From Bathymodiolus brooksi (Eukaryota; Mollusca; Bivalvia; Mytilida; Modiolidae): 64,000 nt of DNA. The translations under genes and the position numbers were made by a program. Positions 58,501 through 62,144 of this stretch are shown in pieces. The stretch spans positions 17,717,804 to 17,781,803 of the forward strand of contig OY804579.1 of NCBI GenBank assembly GCA_963680875.1, written 5' to 3'. The notes under the pieces are model-generated. The model made no database searches and was not told where the DNA came from. It saw only the letters and a list, made by a program, of their open reading frames with translations. How positions within the stretch are numbered: position 1 is the stretch's first letter; every line of letters starts with the position of its first letter.

Positions 58501-61500
58501 ATCACACAAGCGCAATTCAAATGATCAATTATGTATTACATAATTTTAATTATTATATGCATATATGTAATATACACTTTGCTTGCCATTGATAGTAGCT
58601 GTCTAGCAGAGACAAGTGAACGATACATCAATGAGACGTGTAAGAACACAAATACCATGTCGCCAGTACTCCAAAGTTAATTTTCCCGTCTAATGTTATA
58701 TACATGTACCAAGAATACTGAAATTATAATTTAGTAATTCATTTTCATTGATATTTATATTCTAAGAAGAGTTTGAAGATACCAAAGGGTTAATTAGAAT
58801 CCGTAAATGGAAGAAGGACAACACAATGGCCAAAAGAAAAGTACAAAAGGACAAACAACGATCTACAAAACATGCACATAAAACTACAGATCGAGTAACG
58901 CGAACCCTACTAAAACCGGGGGTGAACTCTGATGCTCCGGAGGGGAACAGTTCCTGCTCCACTAGTGGCGCCCGTCGTTATTCTAGTTACAAACTATTTC
59001 CACTTCCATACAGTTGTTCAGTATACACATATTACAATTAATTAAGCACACTTAAACAATTAAACAACCCTAACGAAAAAACCAATAATCATTAAAGTGA
59101 GTATACAGAATTGTACCTATAACAGTGAGTCGTACTTCAAGATTTTCATCTCCAATTCTAATTGTGTATGGACCAGTATTCTCTCTGGTAGCCTGTAGAA
59201 AAGTGAGTTTGTATGTTTGGTCCTTAGACTCATCACGAAGATTATCCGATAATACTGCATATTCATCCCGGTACCATTTAGCAGGTTTTTTACCACCAGC
59301 TACTGTACATTCTAAGCTGACAGTCTCGCCCTCATAGCACGTCTTGTCTCTAAGTGGTATTATGAACTCGACTGTAAAATAAATCTAGTATTGATAATAT
59401 TATTCCTTCAATACTCGACATCTACTTTACTTATTGACCGCAACGATATAACTCAAATTTTGCTGAAAGTACCATTAAACACCATAAACCTTAAATATTG
59501 AAACAAACTACGCATAAATAATTATGTAGGATGTAAAATTGTTGTAAATGTTCAAACCTGGTCAAATTCAAACTAGATATATTCTTTACAAACGATGTTA
59601 TAGGACAATTGCAAAACAAACATTTCATCGAGTGTTGTATGTTTTTGTGCATGGATGTTCAATATTTGTATTTTCTAGTTCTGTTTAAACCACGAAATTC
59701 ACAAAAAGAGTTGTAATTATGACTTATTAAATTCAAGAAAATATGAAATCATCGCAACATCATAATTGAACATGGACGAATTGCAATTCGCAAAGTGTTG
59801 TCCGGAGGTGACCATTTCAAACCACCTATCAGTACAGAAACATAATATTGTTACAGGACTATTGATACTTTATAGTAATTACTTCCAGTAGTTTCAGAAC
59901 ATATTTCCTCAGTCAGGTCATGGTTAAATTGTGTCTTACAATGGTGGTCATCTTGAATTTTCTAATAGAAAATCATAATCTTTATTAAAGAGTAGAAAAC
60001 ATTACTAGAGTGATAGTGTGTAATACTATATTCTGTGGTGGCTACCATTTCTGTAAGGGACGATATAATAATATGTTTGAGATAACATTAGTCAACAATA
60101 ATTTTTGAAGATTATTTTCTCTAAGATTTCCATCGATTGTAGATTTTTAACCCATATAATCATTGGTAATCAGTTCAATAATTTAGCCATGAATATCAAA
60201 TATTCATGTCTTGAAACAAAATTCTCACAATTCTTCATTTTATCGCAAAAACTGACGGGGAGAAATATAACGGTAACAGAAAATCACGATATCAATATTT
60301 TGATATGTTTGTCAAATGGCTTAAGTGGGACAACTTACTCTTGCTCTTTTCTCTGTCTGGAGATCTTAATTCCTTGACTGCATCTGTAGGAAAGAGTACG
60401 GAATGCTAAGAGCTTAATAATGCAAATGAAGAATTGTTTATCACTTAAGGTGAATATTAACAAGTTACATGTGTAATATCATACACATTTTAATATAAAA
60501 TAAACTGGCTATAGTATGCCCGGATGAAGGAACTGAACCTTTCCAATTTCAATATTAGCCGTTCGTGATATCATTTATTGTTGTTGAAACATTCTGGCTG
60601 CTGATCTAATGAAGAATAAAGGAACAGCGACTGCGGGACAAATCGGGTAATGATTGCATGATAGTTTGATGTACATTAACCTATCATATTAGTGGATATC
60701 ACCACTAAAATGGTGCATTCGATTCTATTATATGCACATGTATATGATAAAGTGTGGTAGTGAATATCGTCGCTGGTATTCAACGAGTTTTCCTGTTTTT
60801 GCACAGAAACAAAAACTTACATGTGCCTCCACGTTATAATTGAAATGTCGCTGAAAGTGGCGTGAAACATGAATTAATAAGAGTAGCACGAGGGGTGCCA
60901 CTATTAGAGTAGGATATTTTTACCCTTCCGGAACAGCCGAGTTCACCCCCCCTTTTTATAGTGAGATTCCTGTTTCTGTTTCCTATGTATTATTTTGTCG
61001 ACAAGTGTTTGCATTTATTTTCCATACTTTTGTTTTGCCCGTTATATTATATTGACTATTCTTCGAATTACGACTTCTGTTTACCACTTTTGGTATCTAC
61101 AAACGACTGACCTTACAGAAAATAAATAGGCTTCACACTATAACAATGTATTATAACTTGCTCTACAAACGACTGACCTTACAGAAAATAAATAGGCTTC
61201 ACACTATAACAATGTATTATAACTTGCTCTACAAACGACTGACCTTACAGAAAATAAATAGGCTTCACACTATAACAATGTATTATAACTTGCTCTACAA
61301 ACGACTGACCTTACAGAAAATAAATAGGCTTCACACTATAACAATGTATTATAACTTGCTCTACAAACGACTGACCTTACAGAAAATAAATAGGCTTCAC
61401 ACTATAACAATATATTATAGCTTGCATTCGTGTCCTTGTTGGAATGATATACGTTTAAGTACAAAATCATAATTATTCCACGATAAGTTGGATTTACTTA

Positions 61501-62144
61501 CCTTCTACCGACGCCAGACGATCAAGTACATCTAGTTCTTTCTTTATTAGAATTTCTAGATTTCTAGCATAGTTCGCCTCCGTCTCTTCGTCCATGCAAC
61601 ATGTCTCTAATTTTTCAAATTCATCCACAAAATTGTGTTGAGGAAAATTGGGCTTATTGAACAAGATCTCTAGCCTTCCTGCAATTTCTTTAAATAATTT
61701 GAATTCATTTGCCATTTCTTGATCTGTAATGTTTGCATTCCCTCGATGTAAAATGTTATTTCGTTTTCTTCTACACCTCTCCAGGTCATCCCTAATTGTC
61801 ACTTGTGTATCTGAAGGACCATCCGGATGATCATAACGTTTGTTGATATCATCAAATGATGGTAGAGAATTTATCTGTTTTTTAGATATCAAATTTTTGA
61901 ACAGTGTGTACAGCAAAGGAACATCAAAATCTGAATATCCATCGGTAACTGCTTTTCCAATTTTTTTGCTTTCTGTTGTTGACAAGCGATCATGTAGATG
62001 AATATTTTTGCAATCGTTATCAATATCCTTTGGTGATTCATAGAACAATAATATTGTTTGCCACATCTTAGGTATAACATCTTGACACGCATGACCTAGT
62101 CGTGCGAAGTTAGTTTTGTTTGACGAAGCTGAAGCTGTGGCCAT
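3987..62144 (-). CDS. HEPN-Ig-RIG-I-like receptor (RLR) helicase, 11 coding exons
   Basis: The gene is predicted to sense double-stranded RNA in the cytoplasm. Eleven exons join in compatible phase into 968 codons plus stop. Domains by residue: DZIP3-like HEPN about 10-165 with R128-N-x3-H133; I-set Ig about 216-299; helicase domain 1 with Walker A lysine K335, DECH 438-441 and TAS 475-477; a helical insertion about 525-640; helicase domain 2 with motif IV near 'FLIFVKTRS', motif V 'ATSVACEGLDI' and motif VI 'QMRGRIR' (765-771); C-terminal regulatory domain about 847-968 with C849, C852 and C908. No CARD is seen. Exons lie in the expected helicase order with no motif missing. Exons 1 and 2 join exon 3 in phase 1, but only a transcript would prove the fusion. 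The satellite lies in intron 8 and a LINE in intron 4. No canonical polyA signal lies close to the stop; an AATAAA on this strand is near 3209-3214. The domain calls come from reading motifs, not from a profile search. Confidence 0.85.
4592..5218 (-). other. Intron 10 (0.6 kb)
   Basis: AT-rich intron that interrupts motif VI. Nothing else is recognised. Confidence 0.8.
5219..5386 (-). CDS. Exon 10: RLR helicase motif V and start of motif VI
   Basis: The exon is 168 nt, phase 1 at both ends, with acceptor catatttag|GGCG and donor ATGAGAG|gtaaat. 'HLCIVATSVACEGLDIQQCN' is motif V with the RLR-specific Cys-Asn, and 'VMIRYKFVADEISSLQMRG' leads into motif VI. The residue after 'SVA' is Cys where RIG-I has Asp and MDA5 has Glu. 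Confidence 0.93.
5763..6414. mobile_element. Non-autonomous inverted-repeat element enclosing telomere-like repeats
   Basis: The left end 'AGACTCAGATCGACGTCCA' (5773-5791) is the exact reverse complement of the right end at 6386-6404. Pairing extends outward through TATATATG and inward through 'ATCGGCGTCCACTTCTC' against 'ATCGACATCCACTCCTC' with a few mismatches. The interior holds degenerate (CCCTAA)n and an A-rich stretch, with no transposase, as in a MITE or foldback element. Confidence 0.75.
5974..6140. repeat. Interstitial degenerate (CCCTAA)n tract
   Basis: About 167 bases made of CCCTAA hexamers and one-base variants (CCTTAA, CCATAA, CCCTAG, CTCTAA). CCCTAA/TTAGGG is the usual animal telomere repeat. 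The 64-kb gene context and the flanking inverted repeats show it is interstitial. Confidence 0.95.
6735..6925 (-). mobile_element. Dispersed repeat family, decayed copy
   Basis: Plus-strand words 'GAGACTAGTGGAACTGG', 'GCTAACCCTTCC', 'GTTGTCTGTCCTTCGATTTA' and 'GGTATCTCCAAACTTTT' match the family in reverse orientation. Confidence 0.65.
7830..8054 (-). CDS. Exon 9: RLR helicase motif IV
   Basis: The exon is 225 nt, phase 1 at both ends, with acceptor catttccag|AAGT and donor GGAG|gtaatg. It continues the helical insertion and reaches 'SRFLIFVKTRSTAEALSERL' (motif IV, conserved F-x-K-T-R of RLRs) and then 'YLTGSHISKDEGG', the segment before motif V. It continues the protein from exon 8 across a 30.7-kb intron with matching phase. 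Confidence 0.92.
9012..38397. repeat. 53-bp satellite array, about 550 copies, with higher-order repeats
   Basis: A 53-base unit containing 'AACCTCATACCAGAG', 'TAAGACATGGATTGTAG' and 'CTGTGTGTAACTTGTC' repeats head to tail without interruption. Consecutive starts were measured 53 bases apart (for example 9065 and 9118). Monomers differ mainly at a few fixed positions and form higher-order units: about 1.9 kb on the left, about 2.0 and 3.18 kb in the centre, and 1577 bp on the right. At the right end (from about 32600) some monomers are shortened. The array encodes no protein; both strands carry regular stops. It sits in a transcribed intron. Confidence 0.98.
32646..37230. repeat. 1577-bp higher-order repeat block in the satellite
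   Basis: The shortened-monomer marker 'GTAGACTGTGTAACTTG' begins at 32646, 34170 and 35747, and the marker 'CCTCACTCCAG' at 33510, 35087 and 36664 (1577 each) and at 33086, 34610 and 36187. The 32646 to 34170 step is 1524, exactly one monomer shorter. Successive copies look almost identical, so the amplification is recent. Confidence 0.9.
38797..38941 (-). CDS. Exon 8: RLR helical insertion, second part
   Basis: The exon is 145 nt with acceptor attttgcag|TTGT and donor TTAAAAG|gttact, entering in phase 0 and leaving in phase 1. It reads 'LYTNSLEVNSLLDIDQV' and ends 'EEREIVEKLK', which corresponds to the 'YNDALxINDxxRMxDA' helices of the MDA5 insertion. It is the last exon before the satellite-filled intron. 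Confidence 0.87.
38942..40308 (-). other. Intron 7 (1.4 kb)
   Basis: Intron between exons 7 and 8, holding a minus-strand dispersed-repeat copy (39014-39235). Nothing else is recognised. Confidence 0.75.
39014..39235 (-). mobile_element. Dispersed repeat family, near-complete copy
   Basis: The plus strand shows 'CACGACGGGTACCACTAGTG', 'CTTACCCTCCGGAGCACCTG' and 'GTATCTTCAAACTCTTCTTA', the reverse complement of the copy at 58763-58982 from end to end. Confidence 0.8.
40309..40499 (-). CDS. Exon 7: RLR helical insertion (Hel2i), first part
   Basis: The exon is 191 nt with acceptor atgttttcag|TTATT and donor TTGGAG|gtaaag, entering in phase 1 and leaving in phase 0. The protein is charged and helical, with 'ELRYVQWMAETKEKIEHVLL', matching the 'YxQWV' helix of the RLR insertion domain that contacts RNA and, in vertebrate RIG-I, the CARDs. 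Here the CARDs are absent, so this surface may contact the HEPN or Ig module (inference). Confidence 0.85.
40500..41654 (-). other. Intron 6 (1.2 kb)
   Basis: Intron between exons 6 and 7. A C-rich run at 41117-41146 is the only notable content; it produces glycine-rich false open frames on the minus strand. Confidence 0.75.
41117..41146. repeat. Poly-C tract
   Basis: About 28 bases of almost pure C (one A), followed by ATGATGATG. Its length is likely unstable and prone to sequencing error. Confidence 0.9.
41655..41817 (-). CDS. Exon 6: RLR helicase motif III
   Basis: The exon is 163 nt, entering in phase 0 and leaving in phase 1, with acceptor tttttgcag|GTGT and donor ACAAAAG|gtacat. It begins 'VLGLTASPGTNKAKD', the TAS motif III in its RLR setting, and goes on with 'LRRLMANLDVGQLSVV', which corresponds to the family's conserved Leu-Cys-Ala-Asn/Ser-Leu-Asp stretch. 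It follows exon 5 directly with no missing residues. Confidence 0.93.
41818..42790 (-). other. Intron 5 (1.0 kb) with SINE
   Basis: Intron between motif II and motif III exons; its only recognisable content is a minus-strand SINE at 42395-42650. Confidence 0.75.
42395..42650 (-). mobile_element. tRNA-headed SINE
   Basis: On the minus strand, box A-like 'TGAGTTAGGTAGTTGGATTA' is followed by box B 'GAGGGTTCGTGCCC' (about 42559-42573). The far end has 'CAGCAATATTACAGCTATAT', shared with 1890-1905, so it belongs to the same SINE group. Subtle differences show independent insertion. Confidence 0.75.
42791..43054 (-). CDS. Exon 5: RLR helicase motif II (DECH box)
   Basis: The exon is 264 nt (88 codons), phase 0 at both ends, with acceptor ttgtttcag|GGGA and donor CCTCAG|gtataa. 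It carries 'LLFLTPKSLGNHL' (motif Ib region) and 'ISLIILDECHHTHDKNPYN', which is the RLR DECH box with the conserved HHT and YN that follow it. D438 and E439 would coordinate Mg and activate water for ATP hydrolysis. An 11.7-kb intron with a LINE separates it from exon 4. Confidence 0.95.
43190..45600. repeat. Unclassified repeat-rich block in intron 4
   Basis: A near-identical 39-base segment at 43398-43436 recurs at 43549-43587 ('GATGAAGGTACGGAATCAGC'). Another segment of about 44 bases recurs at 44799-44843 and 45555-45599 ('CAAACTAGTGTGCACACG'). A short plus-strand reading frame at 44320 begins M-A-D-P-D-I-S-D-Y-E-F-D and stops after about 40 codons; it could be the N-terminus of a transposon protein, but I do not recognise it. 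A SINE tail fragment lies near 43905-43925. Confidence 0.45.
46565..46800 (+). mobile_element. Dispersed repeat family copy with partial internal duplication
   Basis: It has 'GATACCAAAGGGGCAATCAT', 'GACAACACAATGGCC' and 'CCAGGGGTGAACTCAGG'. A second, altered version of the 'AACACGAACCCC...GGTGAACTCAGG' segment follows it. A 113-codon open frame here is a by-product. Confidence 0.65.
47506..47655 (-). mobile_element. Dispersed repeat family copy
   Basis: Plus-strand words 'GTGGGGTTCGTGTAACTCGA', 'GGCCATTGTGTTCTTCTTCG' and 'CCCCTTTGGTATCTTCAAAC' match the family in reverse orientation. Confidence 0.7.
48141..50285 (-). CDS. LINE reverse transcriptase frame
   Basis: A 714-codon frame; coding similarity continues upstream of the first Met, so this Met is not the true start. 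RT landmarks: 'KLANVTPVFKKDN', 'NYRPISLISVLGKVMER' (171-187), 'VVFCDISKAFDRVWH' with D243, 'AGVPQGSILGSLFFIIFIND' and the catalytic 'FADD' at 329-332. The C-terminal part has 'TGWETLQARRENHKK' and a Cys/His cluster 'SPICSC' with 'HYLFYCHKF' near residue 660, typical of the C-terminal domain of many jockey/CR1-type elements. RT catalytic residues look intact, in contrast to the endonuclease. Confidence 0.93.
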   Translation of the reverse strand: MIRMAKNDYFSTISEKIIAESSGSKNWWNLVKRLLGSSKNRSIPPLQTDDDLICDNFAKCELINDFFSEQSNLDDSNSTVPEPIDPLYDKLTQLHITETDVEDVLQLLDTTKATGPDLINPRLVREGASILKLPLCLLFNLSLSTCGFPTQWKLANVTPVFKKDNPSKVNNYRPISLISVLGKVMERCIYKHVYNFLLKNSIITPHQSGFTPGDSAINQLLSLTNEFGKALDEGKEIRVVFCDISKAFDRVWHKGLLNKLENIGIQGSLLLWIKNYLTDRKQRVVIESAHSKWRTIKAGVPQGSILGSLFFIIFINDIVTEIHSSIKLFADDTSLYVIVDNPRESAITLNNDMATIHAWSTKWLVNFNPQKTETMTITRKINKPLHPPLIMNNTIINQVTEHKHLGLDISNDGSWQKHIDLITKKAFIRVNILRKFKFILDRKTLEKIYLTFIRPILEYADVVWDNKTLFLINKLENVQIEAARIVTGGTRLVSINSLYKETGWETLQARRENHKKIYFYKMVNGLVPPYLSAIVPCNFENIHDYNTRQAVSIPPVRTRTTLYNNYFLPSTVRLWNSEPTSIRDSKSPSSLKSYYKSKCIKKPIYYYSGTRIGQILHMRLRTACSSLNHHLFLKNVVDSPICSCHQGVPETNSHYLFYCHKFNDSRNRYIESIDIPMNLTVDRLLFGSPDLTDDQNNSLFLNVQKFIVNSKRFI
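50330..51748 (-). CDS. LINE endonuclease frame with 2A-like motif
   Basis: A 472-codon frame. Residues 1-120 are not recognised and contain hydrophobic stretches near 45-70 and 108-121. Residues 123-130 are G-I-E-I-N-P-G-P, close to the ribosome-skipping 2A pattern. The endonuclease/exonuclease/phosphatase fold follows: 'FLHLNIQS' (N163), 'SFTESWLN' (E188), 'ILTGDFNIN' (D297, N299), 'SSLLDLILVS' (D339) and 'VRYHLPVIG' (H365). The usual S-D-H triad before the last His reads R-Y-H here, so a key Asp is lost and this copy is probably inactive. The frame ends where the RT frame takes over by a one-base shift. Confidence 0.85.
   Translation of the reverse strand: MPFFPIHSKHWYNLMGIEVDQYRESIGKYYTVARSVKKCKLLSITDIACFNLLLLYGTKITPLLILVHFFCKAAETRKNTSKVNKSLCCPDIHKLQVKTNNSIFVLKCLNFFIVLCILLIISGIEINPGPFDSDISSSSSSDLDNISAVSELINNTFSFLHLNIQSIVSKIDMISAEYSCHDILSFTESWLNENTSTDQQCLEIPDYKFPPFRRDRSNKVGGGVIVYVKNTVNCTIRPDLHVGSLECIWLEIKLNNKKYLYGTFYIPPTSDLQTWRNIEHSIDLALNCNYDIILTGDFNINQLNNNINDKIGSLMTQFSLHQLITEPTYVTEHSSSLLDLILVSNPLSVLFTDVGAPLLEQVRYHLPVIGLLHHSSKPWTSYKRKIFLYDKGDFDSYRQQLTDVDWETLFGHNDVDTIVDIITNTILNIADNTIPNRFITVHKDSRPWITTSIKKFIRRKNRIHKKQNIQIL
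51359..51382 (-). other. 2A-like ribosome-skipping motif
   Basis: It encodes G-I-E-I-N-P-G-P preceded by the hydrophobic run 'FFIVLCILLIIS'. The 2A consensus is D-(V/I)-E-x-N-P-G-P; only the first Asp differs (Gly). 2A-like motifs upstream of the endonuclease have been described for some non-LTR elements of animals and trypanosomes. Activity in this copy is unproven. Confidence 0.65.
52156..52254. repeat. Two (AT)n microsatellites
   Basis: TA dinucleotide runs at about 52157-52184 and 52234-52254, separated by about 50 bases. Confidence 0.9.
52961..53375 (+). repeat. Pair of diverged direct repeats, about 352 bp apart
   Basis: About 60 bases at 52961-53020 recur at 53313-53375; shared words are 'GGTCTGTTCGATTGAC' and 'AATTATTTTGCTTT'. 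The interval between them shows no gene. Confidence 0.7.
54145..54305 (+). repeat. Second dispersed repeat, short copy
   Basis: The words 'CGAAGGACAATCAAGAATGG', 'GGCAACATTAGG' and 'CCAAACCCGAAGGTAACC' resemble a stretch near 55455-55520 ('CCGAAGGGGCAATCAAGCAT', 'GGCAATATTGG'). Two diverged copies suggest a dispersed repeat of unknown class. Confidence 0.45.
54404..54560 (-). mobile_element. Dispersed repeat family, decayed copy
   Basis: Plus-strand words 'GGTTCATGTTG', 'CTTCGATTGATGGCTTCTGG' and 'TATCTTCAAACTTTT' match the family in reverse orientation with many changes. Confidence 0.5.
54758..54846 (-). CDS. Exon 4: RLR helicase motif Ia
   Basis: This short 89-nt exon lies between acceptor cttctgtag|GAAG and donor CATTTTCAG|gtaatg, entering in phase 1 and leaving in phase 0. 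The translation 'GRVVFINKTNVLLEQQYQ' is the motif Ia strand and helix of RLR helicases (family pattern VVxLVNxxxLVEQQ). It continues in frame with exons 3 and 5. Confidence 0.9.
54885..55080 (+). mobile_element. Dispersed repeat family copy
   Basis: It starts 'AAGAGTTTGAATATATCAAA', contains 'GACAACACAATGGCC' and 'GGGGGTGAACTCAGG', and stops after 'GGGTAAGCAG', so the distal end is missing relative to 58763-58982. Confidence 0.75.
56081..56118. repeat. (GT)n microsatellite
   Basis: Interrupted GT dinucleotide run. Confidence 0.9.
56350..56508 (-). CDS. Exon 3: RLR helicase Q motif and motif I
   Basis: The exon is 159 nt, phase 1 at both ends, with acceptor ttttcag|AAAG and donor AAAG|gtatgt. 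It reads 'LRDYQRELAVLALKG' (the Q-motif region of RLR and Dicer-type helicases) followed by 'MCAGTNAGKTYVAF'. GTNAGKT is the Walker A loop with K335 as the nucleotide-binding lysine; family members more often have PTG(S/C)GKT. Confidence 0.9.
56662..56830 (+). mobile_element. Bivalve-type dispersed repeat
   Basis: It begins GATTGATTGATTGTTTATTG and continues 'TTCTTAACGTCCACAG'. From memory, GATTGATTGATTGTTGGTT followed by TTAACGTCCA is widespread in bivalve genomes. The right boundary is not sharp; the end given is an estimate. Confidence 0.55.
57476..57575 (-). mobile_element. Dispersed repeat family, partial copy
   Basis: The plus strand shows 'GTCATTGTGTTGTCTGTTCT', 'GATTTACGGATTCTGATTAC' and 'GGTATCTTCAAACTCTTCTT', which are the reverse complement of one end of the family. 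Confidence 0.7.
58083..58440 (+). mobile_element. tRNA-headed SINE
   Basis: The head reads GCATCGGTGGTGTAATGGTT (box A region) and about 45 bases later GATTTCAATCC (a decayed box B). The 3' part ends 'CAGCAATCATTCACTCACTC', a tail whose reverse complement occurs in the repeats at 1855-2105 and near 2283. The tRNA head lacks an intact acceptor stem pairing, so this is a SINE and not a tRNA gene. Confidence 0.75.
58763..58982 (+). mobile_element. Dispersed repeat family, best copy
   Basis: The copy runs from 'AAGAGTTTGAAGATACCAAA' through 'GACAACACAATGGCC' and 'GGGGGTGAACTC' to 'TCCACTAGTGGCGCCCGTCG'. At least eight other copies in both orientations lie in this window. From memory, an element with these words is very common in Mytilus genomes, which supports a mussel-like host; this was not checked by search. 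It carries no protein; its class is unknown to me. Confidence 0.75.
59117..59371 (-). CDS. Exon 2: I-set immunoglobulin domain
   Basis: The exon is 255 nt between acceptor ttttacag|TCGAG and donor GTTATAG|gtacaa, phase 1 on both sides, so it is a symmetric one-domain exon typical of Ig modules. The translation contains 'CYEGETVSLECTVAGG' (C strand-B region), 'KPAKWYRDE' (the core Trp) and 'GPYTIRIGDENLEVRLTVI' (F and G strands). The Cys usually found two residues after the Tyr is replaced by Ile, so the usual B-F disulfide is not possible with that pair; this is compatible with an intracellular titin-like I-set domain. There is no signal peptide or membrane segment in the gene, which also fits a cytoplasmic Ig fold. 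Confidence 0.85.
60885..61110 (-). mobile_element. Dispersed repeat family copy
   Basis: Minus-strand copy of the family described at 58763-58982. Recognisable words are 'ACGAGGGGTGCCACT' at its start and 'TTTTGGTATCTACAAACGA' at its end. It has no coding capacity. Confidence 0.65.
61097..61420. repeat. 66-bp minisatellite, about 5 copies
   Basis: The word CTACAAACGACTGACC recurs at about 61097, 61163, 61229, 61295 and 61361, exactly 66 bases apart, with nearly identical units. The period is a multiple of three, so one plus frame stays open for 108 codons; that open frame is a by-product of the repeat. The first unit overlaps the end of the dispersed repeat at 60885-61110, so the array probably grew from that element's edge. 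Confidence 0.95.
61502..62144 (-). CDS. Exon 1: DZIP3-like HEPN domain
   Basis: The exon holds the start ATG and 214 codons plus one base (phase 1), ending at donor GAAG|gtaagt. The ATG is the first in frame after an in-frame TAA about 30 bases upstream. The protein begins 'MATASASSNK' and continues 'TNFARLGHAC', then has a 'FDVPLLYTLFKNL' helix and 'RCRRKRNNILHRG'. This order fits the DZIP3/hRUL138-type HEPN family. R128 and H133 form the Rx4H motif that is catalytic in many HEPN ribonucleases, with a polar Asn after the Arg. Whether this copy cuts RNA or only mediates interactions is unknown. The join to exon 2 restores a Val codon (G|TC). Alternative view: a separate HEPN gene upstream, which the phase match and the splice donor argue against. 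Confidence 0.8.

Larger units (their letters stand above)
56509..59116 (-). other. Intron 2 (2.6 kb)
   Basis: Intron between the Ig exon and helicase exon 3. It contains a full dispersed-repeat copy (58763-58982), a tRNA-headed SINE (58083-58440), a partial dispersed-repeat copy (57476-57575), a C-rich run near 57621-57640 and a bivalve-type repeat at 56662. No further exon is seen. Confidence 0.7.
59372..61501 (-). other. Intron 1 (2.1 kb)
   Basis: Intron between the HEPN and Ig exons, with gtaagt donor and ttttacag acceptor. It holds a 66-bp minisatellite and a copy of the dispersed repeat family. The rest (59372-60880) is AT-rich with no exon seen in any frame. Confidence 0.75.

Noticed and set aside
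61146..61472. 108-codon plus-strand frame with a 22-residue repeat
   Set aside because: It is produced by the 66-bp minisatellite, whose period is a multiple of three.
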